This document shows, one piece after another, positions 1 to 7,749 of a stretch of DNA of 15,000 nucleotides. Each line of letters starts with the position of its first letter. Within the stretch, counting starts at the first letter, position 1. Below the pieces are notes generated by a model. That model worked only from the letters and a program-made list of their open reading frames with translations, did no database searches and was not told the origin of the DNA. This stretch comes from Glandiceps talaboti (taxonomy: Eukaryota; Hemichordata; Enteropneusta; Spengelidae), in NCBI RefSeq assembly GCF_964340395.1, contig NC_135550.1, positions 8,112,364-8,127,363 on the forward strand. Reading direction: 5' to 3'. Both the position numbers and the translations under genes were made by a program.

Positions 1-40
1 TCTAGTGCTGTTGAAGTATCTGTTATGCAGAAATAATTTG

Positions 41-56
41 AAAAAAAAAAAAAAAA
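41..56 (+). repeat. A16 homopolymer
   Basis: An uninterrupted run of 16 A. The rest of 1-269 shows no gene or recognisable element. The run could be a retroposon tail, but no body is recognisable upstream. Confidence 0.9.
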
Positions 57-269
57 GATTTAGAAGTAAATACAAAAATTCGATTTTCACAAAATCTTCA
101 AAGTATCAGTAATTATCATGAGCATAGCGTGGCAATCCTGTACCAAAGAAAACAGTTTTTTATTTATTTGACAACGAATTCAAGTACATTGCATGTTATA
201 TAGATTACCCAAGATGATGACGATACACATGCAGTATCTAGAACTTCTTGTATTAGAAACTTTCGTCAA

Positions 270-519
270 CAATACCCAGGGTTCTCCCAAGTCCTACAGG
301 GGTGCTGGTCGGTAATTAATATTCATGAAGATGAATATTCATTAGGCAAATGAATATTGAAATATATCCATTGTATTGGTACTGGAGGTTACAAGAATGT
401 TCATAATTTACCAGAAAAAAGGGGAGAAATTGGAAAACACAATTTAGGTTACATTTTTTGTGATTGTAAGATTTTACCGAACAGTGTTGCCGACCAGCAT
501 GTGGAGAAGCCTGGTATTG
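270..519. mobile_element. Foldback / MITE-like inverted-repeat element
   Basis: The left arm CAATACC-CAGGGTTCTCC...GCTGGTCGG (270-312) is matched in reverse complement by the right arm CCGACCAGC...GGAGAAGCCTGGTATTG (490-519). The left arm carries an extra ~14 bp. Next to the left arm, 317-357 has stacked palindromes built on AATATTCAT/ATGAATATT. No target-site duplication is clear and no transposase is present, so it would be non-autonomous. Confidence 0.55.
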
Positions 520-654
520 TAGGCAAGTTTCCTTATTATTCTGAGATAGAAACACATATAAATCTGTTACAAGTGTAACAATCATTTGAGTAGGTGAATT
601 TTTTCACCTTTTTTTTGCCGCCTACTGCAAATTTCCCGCCAAAAGTTACAGAGC

Positions 655-725
655 AAAATCTTGTAGGAGGTGGGTGTAGGGAATGGGGGGTAGGGTGTAG
701 GGGTGGGTGTAGGCAGGTAGGGGTG
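655..725 (+). repeat. G-rich minisatellite (GGGTGTAG-type units)
   Basis: Imperfect repeats of GGGTGTAGG and related units on the plus strand. There are at least four closely spaced GGG runs separated by short loops, which fits a G-quadruplex pattern. The flanks (520-654 and 726-914) show no gene. Confidence 0.8.
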
Positions 726-914
726 TGATAAAAAAGTACTAAATTATACATTCCATGTCTATATAGTTTTCAGAAAAATTGACAACTTTATTAAAACAGA
801 ATTAGCTTTTTTGAAGAGGTTCCATTTCTGTTACATTTTTAAAAAAAAACCCTACTTTGTAAGATGCTTTCTTGTAATAAATTAAACCAAAGCTAAACCG
901 ATCAGTGGAAGAAC

Positions 915-1271
915 TTCAAAGGGGTACAAAGCTGAACTTATACGTATTTGGGTATAGATTGGGCAACATATTTAATAAGGTACTCGCAGTATTGTAATTA
1001 CTGGAGCACACTTAGCCACCACTTGCAATTAACTGAACTCGAACCTGGTATCAAGATATAACTCATAAAATGATTCGATGATGAATTTATAATACTTATC
1101 ACCAGTGTTCAGAAAGTCCCTCTTATCCAATCAACTGTTCTAACAATGGCAGAAGACAATCGTAATGTTATAGAAGACATGCATGGACATTAACATTTTA
1201 CTGGAATGTGGTTTTGTTGAAGTATTTTCACTTGAGTAAAAAACTTATAAACTCAGCTTGTACCACTTTAA
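915..1271. mobile_element. MITE family B, copy 1 (TTAA target)
   Basis: The ends are imperfect inverted repeats: AAGGGGTACAAAGCT on the left and AGCTTGTACCACTT on the right. They are flanked by TTCA (915-918, apparently a mutated TTAA) and TTAA (1268-1271). The body aligns end to end, in reverse orientation, with the element at 13462-14064: shared blocks include ACTGGAGCACACTTA, the GAACCTGGTATCA block, CAATCAACTGTT and ACTCAAGTGAA. There is no coding capacity. The TTAA target suggests mobilisation by a piggyBac-type transposase. Confidence 0.85.
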
Positions 1272-1656
1272 TACTGAAACTAAATCTTGGTTTAGTTCCT
1301 CTAGATTCAGGAACATTTTAAACCAGAGTTTCTAAAAAGTTTTTAGTAAATATAAGTAGAAATAGAAAATTTGAATGTTTTCGAACTTTGCAAAAACTAT
1401 TCTGTTTAATTTTTGGACTAATATTTTAAAAGAGAAATTATTTGTTAGCACGATACTTATTTTTAACCAGATTTTTCAATCTTGCTGTGGTCTATTCAGC
1501 TCATTGGAAATTTGATTATGCTAATTTCAGATGCATGATTTTGTGTCAAAATATAGAGTAGTTGTCAAGTGCATTTTTAGAGTACATTTTGAGATGTATG
1601 TAGTGGTGAAAACCGTTACGTTGTTTTTTGTATATTTAACTACAGAGCAAATCTTA
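1272..1656. other. AT-rich spacer, nothing recognised
   Basis: No convincing open frame, RNA gene or repeat was found between the two inverted-repeat elements. A 65-codon frame at 1531-1728 runs into the neighbouring element and looks like chance. Confidence 0.5.
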
Positions 1657-2075
1657 GGGACGATCACACAAGCTCAACAAATGGACGTTCTTCATTTAGG
1701 TAAAAAAAAACCTTCCACCTCCCGCTAAACGACCATTCACAAGTACGACATCAAACGTTTATATATGATGTAAACTATAATGAAAACTGTAGCGATCACA
1801 CCACTACGATGTAATGTAATGTAAAACCATGATGGTAAACACATCAAAATACTACCATGAACCCAGCACTGTATATCACTTTAAGTAACTTTTTATCAAC
1901 TTAATATCAACATGTCAGTACTGAATACAGAAGCTGTGTAATCATTGAAGGAGTAAAATTTTTCAATCAAAATTCGGTTATGAAGTGCGAAAATGAAGTT
2001 CAGCAATTGCATTGATACCAGAACCCCTCCCCGAAGTTTGCTTATTGGGCTTATTTAACATTGTGTGATCGTCCC
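1657..2075. mobile_element. MITE-like element with 15-bp perfect terminal inverted repeats
   Basis: GGGACGATCACACAA at 1657-1671 is perfectly mirrored by TTGTGTGATCGTCCC at 2061-2075. A subterminal GCGATCACACCACTA (near 1794) repeats part of the terminus. The interior lacks an open frame of note. The target-site duplication is not clear (TTA on the left, AGA on the right), so the superfamily is unassigned. Confidence 0.7.
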
Positions 2076-2338
2076 AGAAGTGAAAATCAAGTATGTGTTA
2101 TTTGTTGTTTGTAACCACAGTGTAAGTTGTACTACTACAGGAAATTAGCTACGGTACTTTTGACTTGTATATTTTGTCAGATATTTTTAAAAATCGTCAT
2201 GTTTGCACGTTGTTCTGTTCTACTTTACAGAGTTTTTCAGCAATAAAACTGTCTTCTTTACTGCACAGCTCATGTTGTGTGTCTTGTATTATGGAATGGT
2301 CATGTGATACCATACTATACTGAGAATAGGGAGGCGTA

Positions 2339-2352
2339 GGGGGGGGGGGGGG
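2339..2352 (+). repeat. G14 homopolymer
   Basis: An uninterrupted run of 14 G. With the C-rich tract at 2479-2501 it brackets a 126-bp segment that could in principle pair loosely, but the two tracts differ in structure. The region 2076-2338 holds nothing recognised. Confidence 0.9.
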
Positions 2353-2478
2353 AGTTGACATCCTCAATCATAGAATGAATATTAGAACTCAAGTTGGTTC
2401 GAAGTTCAAGAACATGTCTGCATGCAGATGTTCTTTCCTTTGTCTCAGTGAAGACTACATGTAGAGTTTGGGTTGCCT

Positions 2479-2501
2479 CCCACCCCCCACCCCCCACCCC
2501 C
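2479..2501 (+). repeat. C-rich (CCCCCCA)n tract
   Basis: Three runs of C separated by single A, followed by a T8 tract. A simple-sequence expansion with no coding meaning. Confidence 0.85.
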
Positions 2502-2502
2502 T

Positions 2503-3700
2503 TCTTTTTTTTATTTAAAAAGTTTGGTTATTCCTCCTATGACAAGAAGTATATAAACTCTGAAATTGTTGTCTGGATAATAAAAGTGACATGTTTGCAC
2601 AAATATATATAATAAATTGAATGGTGCTTTAGTTTTTACCTGCGAGTAGTTATTTGTACTAACATTTTGGCATACATGTATCTGTTAATTATATATGTTG
2701 ATCATTCGTGTCCATGACTTTTTCCTCTGTACGTTGTTGTTGTTTAGAACGTCTCATTATCTTATATCGCAAAAGATGAAAGTTTTCATACACACCATAA
2801 CATTGTGAATGCACGACCTTCGTCGTTGGAGGCGCTGTTCATCGGAAAGTTCAAGTGACCATCTCATTGGAAAGAGAGCATAACAACAAATATAACAAGA
2901 ATTCTAGTTTACTAATCACAGGCTGTGTACAAAAATCGACACACAGAGATCGGAAAATCATGACTTTATACATAATGAAATTAATTTATGAAAATAAAGT
3001 AACTCTTTGGATGACGATAAAAAGTCGTAAATATTTTTGTTTGATTCAAGGTCATTCCGATATTATAGGAGACACAAACAAGTTTATCCTTGACCCAGCT
3101 TTCAGTCACACTGTTTTCAATCCTTTGGCAATATTGTTACCATGTACAGTGTTCATTGTAGCGGTTTTACCAAAAATCTATCGATCGTACACAACCACAT
3201 CAGCAAGACTTTTTATATTTCATATCAACAAAGTATACCATTTCTGAGTCGAGGGTGCGGGTGGGGGTTGATGGGTAGATCGGTCGATGGAATGTATGGT
3301 GTTGTCCGCCCTCCCCTAACGTCATTTTTATCAATTTCCTTAATTGTACTTGATGTCACGTTCATTGAGATTTCTAAAGAGTACATGTATATATTTGAGT
3401 CACTCTCTCATCTTCGTACCTGAGCAAGGTACGTATGCATATCATTGTACCCCTCCCTCCGTGCCCCTCCTTCCCCGGATAAAAATAAAACGACCTAACC
3501 TTAGTCACATGTACATTTCAGAATTTGTTGCGGTTTTCTTTCCGGTGGAAATGTACCCATGTTGATTTCATGCTACAAAGTATGGGGAACTTTTGAAGTT
3601 TTAAAAAAGTAACTCGGGGGTGTAACACGAATCCTTTAAAAAAAATGCTGATTTTTATATTATTAAAGCGAATCATTTTTTGTTCGGGATTTTTTGCTGA
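2503..3700. other. Gene-free upstream region of the ligand gene
   Basis: The longest open frame here (2855-3247, 130 codons) has no recognisable domain, no splice logic and a composition typical of AT-rich chance frames. C- and G-rich patches occur at 3250-3275 and 3440-3475. Regulatory DNA for the ligand gene may lie here, but nothing specific can be shown. Confidence 0.5.
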
Positions 3701-3714
3701 AGTATTTAAATGCA

Positions 3715-3722
3715 TATATATA
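3715..3722 (+). promoter_or_regulatory. Possible TATA box of the ligand gene
   Basis: TATATATA stands about 145 bp upstream of the first ATG, with no other gene between. The spacing would suit a short 5' leader. AT-rich DNA yields such strings often and no initiator was confirmed, so this is only a candidate. An upstream non-coding exon is equally possible. Confidence 0.25.
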
Positions 3723-3865
3723 GAGAGAGGAAGTCACTTTACGGGGTCCAACTTTTCTGTACACAGAGAAAGGGAAAAAATATATAGTCCCCCCAGTGCC
3801 CCCTCCCCTCTTTCAAATGTAAAACCCCCGTGTAGAAAGTCCAAACTCAGATTGTATTAAAGAAC

Positions 3866-5717
3866 ATGCATCAAAGACGCTGCTGCATTTCCTTCAAGAT
3901 GGTGTACCTGAATCTCAAATCAGTTTCACTAATTTCACGTTTATTTATCATTTTCTGTAGCGTTCCTATATTTCCACATGGAAACGCCCAGTCAATTTTC
4001 CACAACTTACCCGAGACATATAAAGTGATTCGAGATCACATCAAGCACAGCGTTACTGCCTGTCGACAAGCTACCCCGCCATGTGGACTGGAAAGTACGC
4101 GATACCTCCAGAATCTTGGTAAGTAAACTTAACTTTTCTCCGAACGAATTTCCTTCTTTAAAATATCACCTTAGTAGTACTAACTGTTTTGTTGTTGTTG
4201 AAAGGTGAGGGGGGGGGGGTCATTATTATCAACTATGAAAATGTAAAGAAAATACTTTCAATATACAGAGATGGGTTGCCATCCTGTTGTTACCATGCTA
4301 TAAAAACGAAGTTAAATAGTCGCAAAGAAACTGTTTAATGTTTTATTTATCTTTACTAAAGCTTTCAACGATAGCGGATACGTATCCTTCAATATCGACC
4401 CCAGTACATCAATTGAAAGTGGCCTTTTATCAGCAAAACTCTTGCTGCATATGATCACAGAAGATGACGATAGTAATGAATTGCGCCCTCTACGGCTAAC
4501 GGTGACGTTTGGCAAAGTCAAACTGCTGGAAGTTTCATCAAGTAACAAAAACGACAGCGTGACACTGGAGTTGGATGTGACGACAGAGGTGAGGGGCTTG
4601 TTGGAAGAATTTGGTTCGAGTACGTTAGACTTCGCTATCAGTGCAACCCGGAGGTTCGTCGCTTTCCTAGTTTTGTCTCTGCGAGGGGAGGAAGAGCGCC
4701 ACCTAATGGTAGATTTGATGCATAGAGTACAGAGCCTATTTGATCATCGTTACCGTGACAACCCCAAGGAGCGTTTCAAGCGACGTGTCACAAGACAGGA
4801 GGTTTGCCGACAACATAGCTTAAGGGTAGATTTCAAAGAACTTGGATTCAGTCACATAATAGCACCCCACGGTGAGATCTCTTAAGTTTCAAATTTGTTA
4901 ATATTTGATTTGGTGTGAGTGACACACTGACAATGAATTAAGTAATTATGAATTGATGGATGGATCGATAGATGGATGGATGGATGGATGGATGGATGGA
5001 TGGATGGATGGATGGATGGACGGACGGGTGGGTGGATGGATGGATGGATGGATGGATGGATGGATGGATGATGGGTGGATGGAGTATTACATGTAAATGC
5101 ATTGTTTAACTGATTCAAAGATGTAGTGTAAAATAAAAATGACACAATATTGATAAACATGTTTTGTGCCCACAAACCTATCAAAGACACACAACAGATA
5201 TAAAACCTCTAATTCTGAAATATGATAGTAATTTGTTGTATTTTACTTTCTCACTGCATGACAACACTCCTTAACAACTAGGCAAAGGTAAATGATAATA
5301 ACAACAACAACAACAACAACAACAACAAAATATGGTAGATCCACACCTTAATAACAGTAATGAGATACCTAAGTAAAAAAAATCCCCTAAACCCCCCCCC
5401 CCCATTATTTTGTTTACCTTTCTTTAAGATCAACCTCATATATACTGTGACTTGCTCATTTATTTCCAGGTTTCACTACGAGTATTTGTCACGGCGTGTG
5501 TCCATTTCCCCTTGATGGCTATCTGAACGGCACTGCACTTGCCGCTCTCCAGTCTCTTCTGAATGCTCGCAATGTCGACCTTGAGGGCGCTAGAGTACCC
5601 AAACCCAGTTGTGTACCAGATGTCACGTCCCCCTTGTCTGTGATCATTTTGACGGGAACAACATTCACAGTGACCAACATTCCTGGTATGATAGTCAAGT
5701 CGTGTGCTTGTCACTGA
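3866..5717 (+). CDS. Divergent secreted TGF-beta superfamily (BMP/GDF-like) ligand, three coding exons
   Basis: Exons 3866-4118, 4362-4871 and 5470-5717 join through GTAAGT/AAAG and GTGAGA/CCAG splice sites. Both introns are phase 1 and the joined frame is exactly 337 codons with the TGA at 5715-5717. The 336-residue precursor has a hydrophobic signal region (about residues 12-41, possible cleavage after A41) and a propeptide containing a TGF-beta-propeptide-like stretch around 94-114. A furin site RFKR lies at 222-225, leaving a mature domain of about 111 residues. The mature part shows C233, the CHGVCPFPL block (C261, C265), an N-glycosylation sequon NGT at 274-276, PKPSCVP (C302) and the terminal C333-A-C335-H. 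These are the six cystine-knot cysteines; the inter-chain cysteine is Ser301. Such ligands are secreted dimers that signal through type I/II serine-threonine kinase receptors. The subfamily cannot be assigned by eye. Translation could start at M1 (3866) or at M12 (3899), which has the stronger Kozak context; an in-frame TAG lies upstream at 3833-3835. Confidence 0.93.
3899..3988 (+). other. Predicted signal peptide of the TGF-beta-like ligand
   Basis: Starting from the second methionine (3899, purine at -3 and G at +4), the encoded segment is a short polar and basic head followed by a hydrophobic core ([15 protein letters not shown]) and a small-residue end (HGNA). This is the normal layout of a secretory signal peptide, with possible cleavage after Ala41. 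It fits the secreted nature of the family. The exact cleavage point is an inference. Confidence 0.7.
4119..4361 (+). other. Intron 1 of the ligand gene (phase 1)
   Basis: Donor GTAAGT at 4119-4124 and acceptor after the AAAG ending at 4361, with a T-rich tract before it. The split codon G|CT gives Ala85. The intron contains a short GTT run and a G10 run near 4209-4218, and no coding features. Confidence 0.88.
4772..4783 (+). other. Furin/proprotein convertase cleavage site (RFKR)
   Basis: The codons CGT TTC AAG CGA encode R-F-K-R at residues 222-225, eight residues before the first knot cysteine (C233). The site matches the R-X-K/R-R consensus that releases TGF-beta family mature domains. 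Further basic residues follow (R226, and RVTR at 226-229), so cleavage might also occur slightly downstream. Confidence 0.8.
4955..5084 (+). repeat. (GATG)n microsatellite in intron 2
   Basis: About 130 bp of GGAT-type tetranucleotides with a few interruptions (CGATAG near 4966, GGACGGACGGGTGGG near 5018). The reverse strand reads as a spurious His-Pro-Ser-Ile repeat protein. Confidence 0.95.
5300..5328 (+). repeat. (AAC)n microsatellite in intron 2
   Basis: Nine to ten AAC units. A C12 run follows at 5392-5403, still inside the intron. Confidence 0.95.
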
Positions 5718-5777
5718 TAGAAAAACTGAGACTGTGATACTGAAGGTGGTTTTCATGCATAGTTCATATTTTTGTAT

Positions 5778-5783
5778 ATTAAA
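5778..5783 (+). terminator. Candidate poly(A) signal ATTAAA, proximal
   Basis: ATTAAA lies 61 bp after the stop codon of the ligand gene and is followed by a GT/T-rich stretch (5784-5811) resembling a downstream element. It would give a very short 3' UTR. In the two downstream repeat copies the hexamer is altered (ATTACA, ATTAAT). Confidence 0.45.
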
Positions 5784-6244
5784 CTTGTTGAACTTGATGT
5801 TGCCTTTTTTAGTATAGGTTAATTCTTAGCATTATTTTGTCTAGTAAATTTTTCGTATAATTGTCATTTCCACATCAACATTCCCGATATTACTGTTGAG
5901 GCTTTGTGCTTTTCACTGATAAAGAACCTGACATATCAGAGACAGCACTACTGAGGGTTGTTTGCATGCATATTTTGTATATTACACTTGTTCAACTTAA
6001 TGTTATATGACGTTTAGTTCTTAGCATTATATTGTTACAGTTTTCAACATTAAATTTTTCATCATCCATATTGATATTCCCAAGATTAGATTTCAGACTT
6101 TTGCACTTGTTTGTTGTCACTGATAGAAAGCAAAAGAATATCAAATATTACCAAGGGTGCGTAAGAAAAGGTTTATATTTTTTCTATATTAATCTTTACT
6201 TGTTGAATTTGATGTTTGACATTGTCTTTTTTTGGTTTTGTTAC

Positions 6245-6250
6245 AATAAA
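6245..6250 (+). terminator. Candidate poly(A) signal AATAAA, distal
   Basis: The first canonical AATAAA downstream of the ligand stop codon, inside the partial fourth unit of the 3' tandem repeat. If used, the whole repeated block would be 3' UTR. A GT-rich downstream element is less obvious than at the proximal site. Confidence 0.35.
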
Positions 6251-6299
6251 TTTGTATCATCCACACAAAAACCTGTATTATTTTTGCTTATTTTTCACC

Positions 6300-7160
6300 T
6301 CTCCACAATCTGACGAAGGTAAATCGTGAAAAAATGCATAAACGTGACCACTCGAGGGCGACAAACATGTCTCGTCAGCTTTCAAGAAATGTACTAGAAA
6401 GTATTGTGAGATGCAGAACTCTAAATTCCAGCACTAAGAATTTGTGTTTTGTTTTACCACGTCATTTCTTTTGCAACTTAACGATGTGTGTGATTTAAAA
6501 AAAAAACTTTGTATGTATTAAACGATGTGTGTGTTCCTGCAGCATTGCGGAAAGAAATCAAGTCTTCATTCATCCAAAATGATCAGCCAGAGGCTGACAC
6601 GTTTGTCGCCATCTAGTGATCTATTCTACTTTCCCTTTCGTTTGCGATCTAACATTAACCTTTCACTCAGAATGAATCAATCTTATAGACAATTTCAAAA
6701 CATCTCCTGACAGTTCATCTATTCTGTTATTTGTTTATTTTTATTGTGTTTTATAATATCGCGGTCGGCCATCATAATGCAAGTCCCGTCATGATATACA
6801 CAAATTCATGTGATGATTTTGGTTACTTATTTTTTTCTAAAAGTAAGGTTTTTATTACTAAAGCCAATATCTGACCCAGCAACAACAGCAATTCAGTTTT
6901 AGCAATTTTAAATGCAACAAACAGTCCTGTTCAAAACATGGATGCAAAAGCAATTTGTCACTCCCAAAGCATGCATAATTTCTTTGCAACTCTATGCCAA
7001 ATATTCTTGGTTTCATTTCACACTTTTGACCCGTGATTTCAGAATAGAATAAATTTATTAACGGTATTGACGTATACAGACTGTAAAATGATACGTCACA
7101 GGTATCCCTACGGATACTGCACTGGGATTCGCTATTTTTTATCATAACTCTCGTATAACG
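6300..7160. other. Downstream spacer, no gene recognised
   Basis: AT-rich DNA after the 3' repeat block. Short frames at 6525-6710 (plus) and 6858-7274 (minus) show no domain; the second overlaps a dispersed repeat at 7163-7247. CTCF-like motifs occur at 6348-6359 and 6608-6619. Confidence 0.5.
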
Positions 7161-7162
7161 CA

Positions 7163-7247
7163 CATGATTAGTCCATAGACCAAGTTGTGAGCCAGTCCCT
7201 ACTGGTTTTGGTGCCCATACAACTCTCATAAAACCCATATCAATTTT
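7163..7247. repeat. Dispersed ~82-bp repeat, copy 1
   Basis: The segment starting CATGATTAGTCCATAGAC and ending ACCCATATCAATT aligns, in the same orientation, with 7650-7731 with few gaps and roughly four in five bases identical by eye. Shared blocks are GTCCCTACTGG and CTCATAAAACCCA. The origin is unknown. Confidence 0.8.
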
Positions 7248-7391
7248 ATTTTTGCTTTTACTTTTCACCTGCATTTTCTTTGCTACGTTTTATTCAATTG
7301 TTGTTTTCTTTCTAATCTTTAATTTTCAATTGTATTCACCTCTTTTTATAAGTGCACGTGGAAAACCATTTTCCAATACATTATATGCAAA

Positions 7392-7420
7392 TGGGAATAA
7401 AGTTATATTATTATTATAGA
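7392..7420 (+). mobile_element. Possible 3' tail of a non-LTR retroelement
   Basis: GGGAATAAAGTTATATT followed by ATTATTAT is a poly(A)-signal-like sequence ending in short ATT repeats, a common terminus of some LINE and SINE families. No reverse transcriptase frame remains nearby. This is a weak call. Confidence 0.3.
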
Positions 7421-7441
7421 CAGACACCACCACACGATCTT

Positions 7442-7513
7442 AGACTAGTCTTTTTTACCCTGAAGAAGGCAATTTGTGTATTGCCGAAACGTTGGTATTA
7501 ATAAAGATCACCT
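7442..7513 (+). ncRNA. Hammerhead-ribozyme-like motif (retroelement-associated type)
   Basis: CTGAAGA (7460-7466) fits the core CUGANGA. A 6-bp helix GGCAAT/ATTGCC (7468-7473 with 7480-7485, loop TTGTGT) corresponds to stem II and is followed directly by GAAAC (7486-7490) and GTT. TACC (7456-7459) can pair with GGTA (7494-7497) as the start of stem I, with a further imperfect U/A helix beyond, and a minimal helix III. One extra A (7467) sits between CUGANGA and stem II, which departs from the consensus. Similar motifs are known in Penelope-like elements and related retroelements of many animals. Activity is doubtful. Confidence 0.4.
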
Positions 7514-7649
7514 GAAGATTGTAGTAACTGGTTGAGTATGTCCATCATTTTCACCTCACAATTTGTCAACATTTTGATGTACTCCCGCTCACTTCTAATG
7601 ACTTCAATTGTGTCGTAGTTGGACTGAGTTATTTTTTGGAACAATAATA

Positions 7650-7731
7650 CATGACTAGTCCATAGTCCAAGTAATGAGCCTGTCCCTACTGGGCTTTGGT
7701 GATCATAATTCTCATAAAACCCACATGAATT
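7650..7731. repeat. Dispersed ~82-bp repeat, copy 2
   Basis: Direct-orientation partner of 7163-7247. A further truncated start (CATAGACCAACGCAAGTG, near 7735) resembles the beginning of the unit again, suggesting an originally tandem arrangement. Confidence 0.8.
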
Positions 7732-7749
7732 GTTCATAGACCAACGCAA

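Larger units (their letters stand above)
4872..5469 (+). other. Intron 2 of the ligand gene (phase 1), microsatellite-rich
   Basis: Donor GTGAGA at 4872 and acceptor TTTATTTCCAG ending at 5469. The split codon G|GT gives Gly255, so the cystine-knot domain is cut between its first and second cysteines. The intron holds a (GATG)n array, an (AAC)n array and a C12 run. Confidence 0.9.
5673..6290 (+). repeat. About 200-bp tandem repeat of the ligand gene's 3' end
   Basis: Unit 1 begins in the last coding codons (ACATTCC near 5677) and includes the stop context CACTGA (TGA at 5715). Unit 2 repeats it with TGA at 5917, and unit 3 with TGA at 6121. A fragment restarts at about 6240 (GTTACA, matching 6034). 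Shared landmarks in order are ATTCC, the CACTGATA stop region, a CATGCATA or equivalent stretch, TATATTA, a TTGTTGAACTTGATGTT-like block and TTAGCATTAT. The 202- and 204-bp spacing is constant. Units 2 and 3 do not keep the coding frame and are decayed copies. Confidence 0.85.

Noticed and set aside
1041-1052. CGAACCTGG-type string resembling a tRNA T-arm
   Set aside because: It lies within MITE family B, is shared with its second copy, and has no acceptor stem or anticodon arm around it.
2855-3247. 130-codon plus-strand frame
   Set aside because: No ATG start, domain, signal or splice logic was seen; the length is within reach of chance in a 15-kb window.
4442-4885. Exon 2 frame read as a stand-alone gene running past the splice donor to a stop at 4883
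   Set aside because: The frame matches upstream to exon 1 and downstream to exon 3 at phase 1, and the cystine knot is complete only after splicing.
4882-5190. Minus-strand 102-codon frame with a His-Pro-Ser-Ile repeat
   Set aside because: It is the reverse reading of the (GATG)n microsatellite inside intron 2.
4955-5328. Regular repeats considered as a CRISPR array
   Set aside because: The units are 3-4 bp microsatellites with no spacers, in an intron of an animal gene.
5460-5756. Minus-strand 98-codon frame over exon 3
   Set aside because: It is the antisense shadow of the cystine-knot exon.
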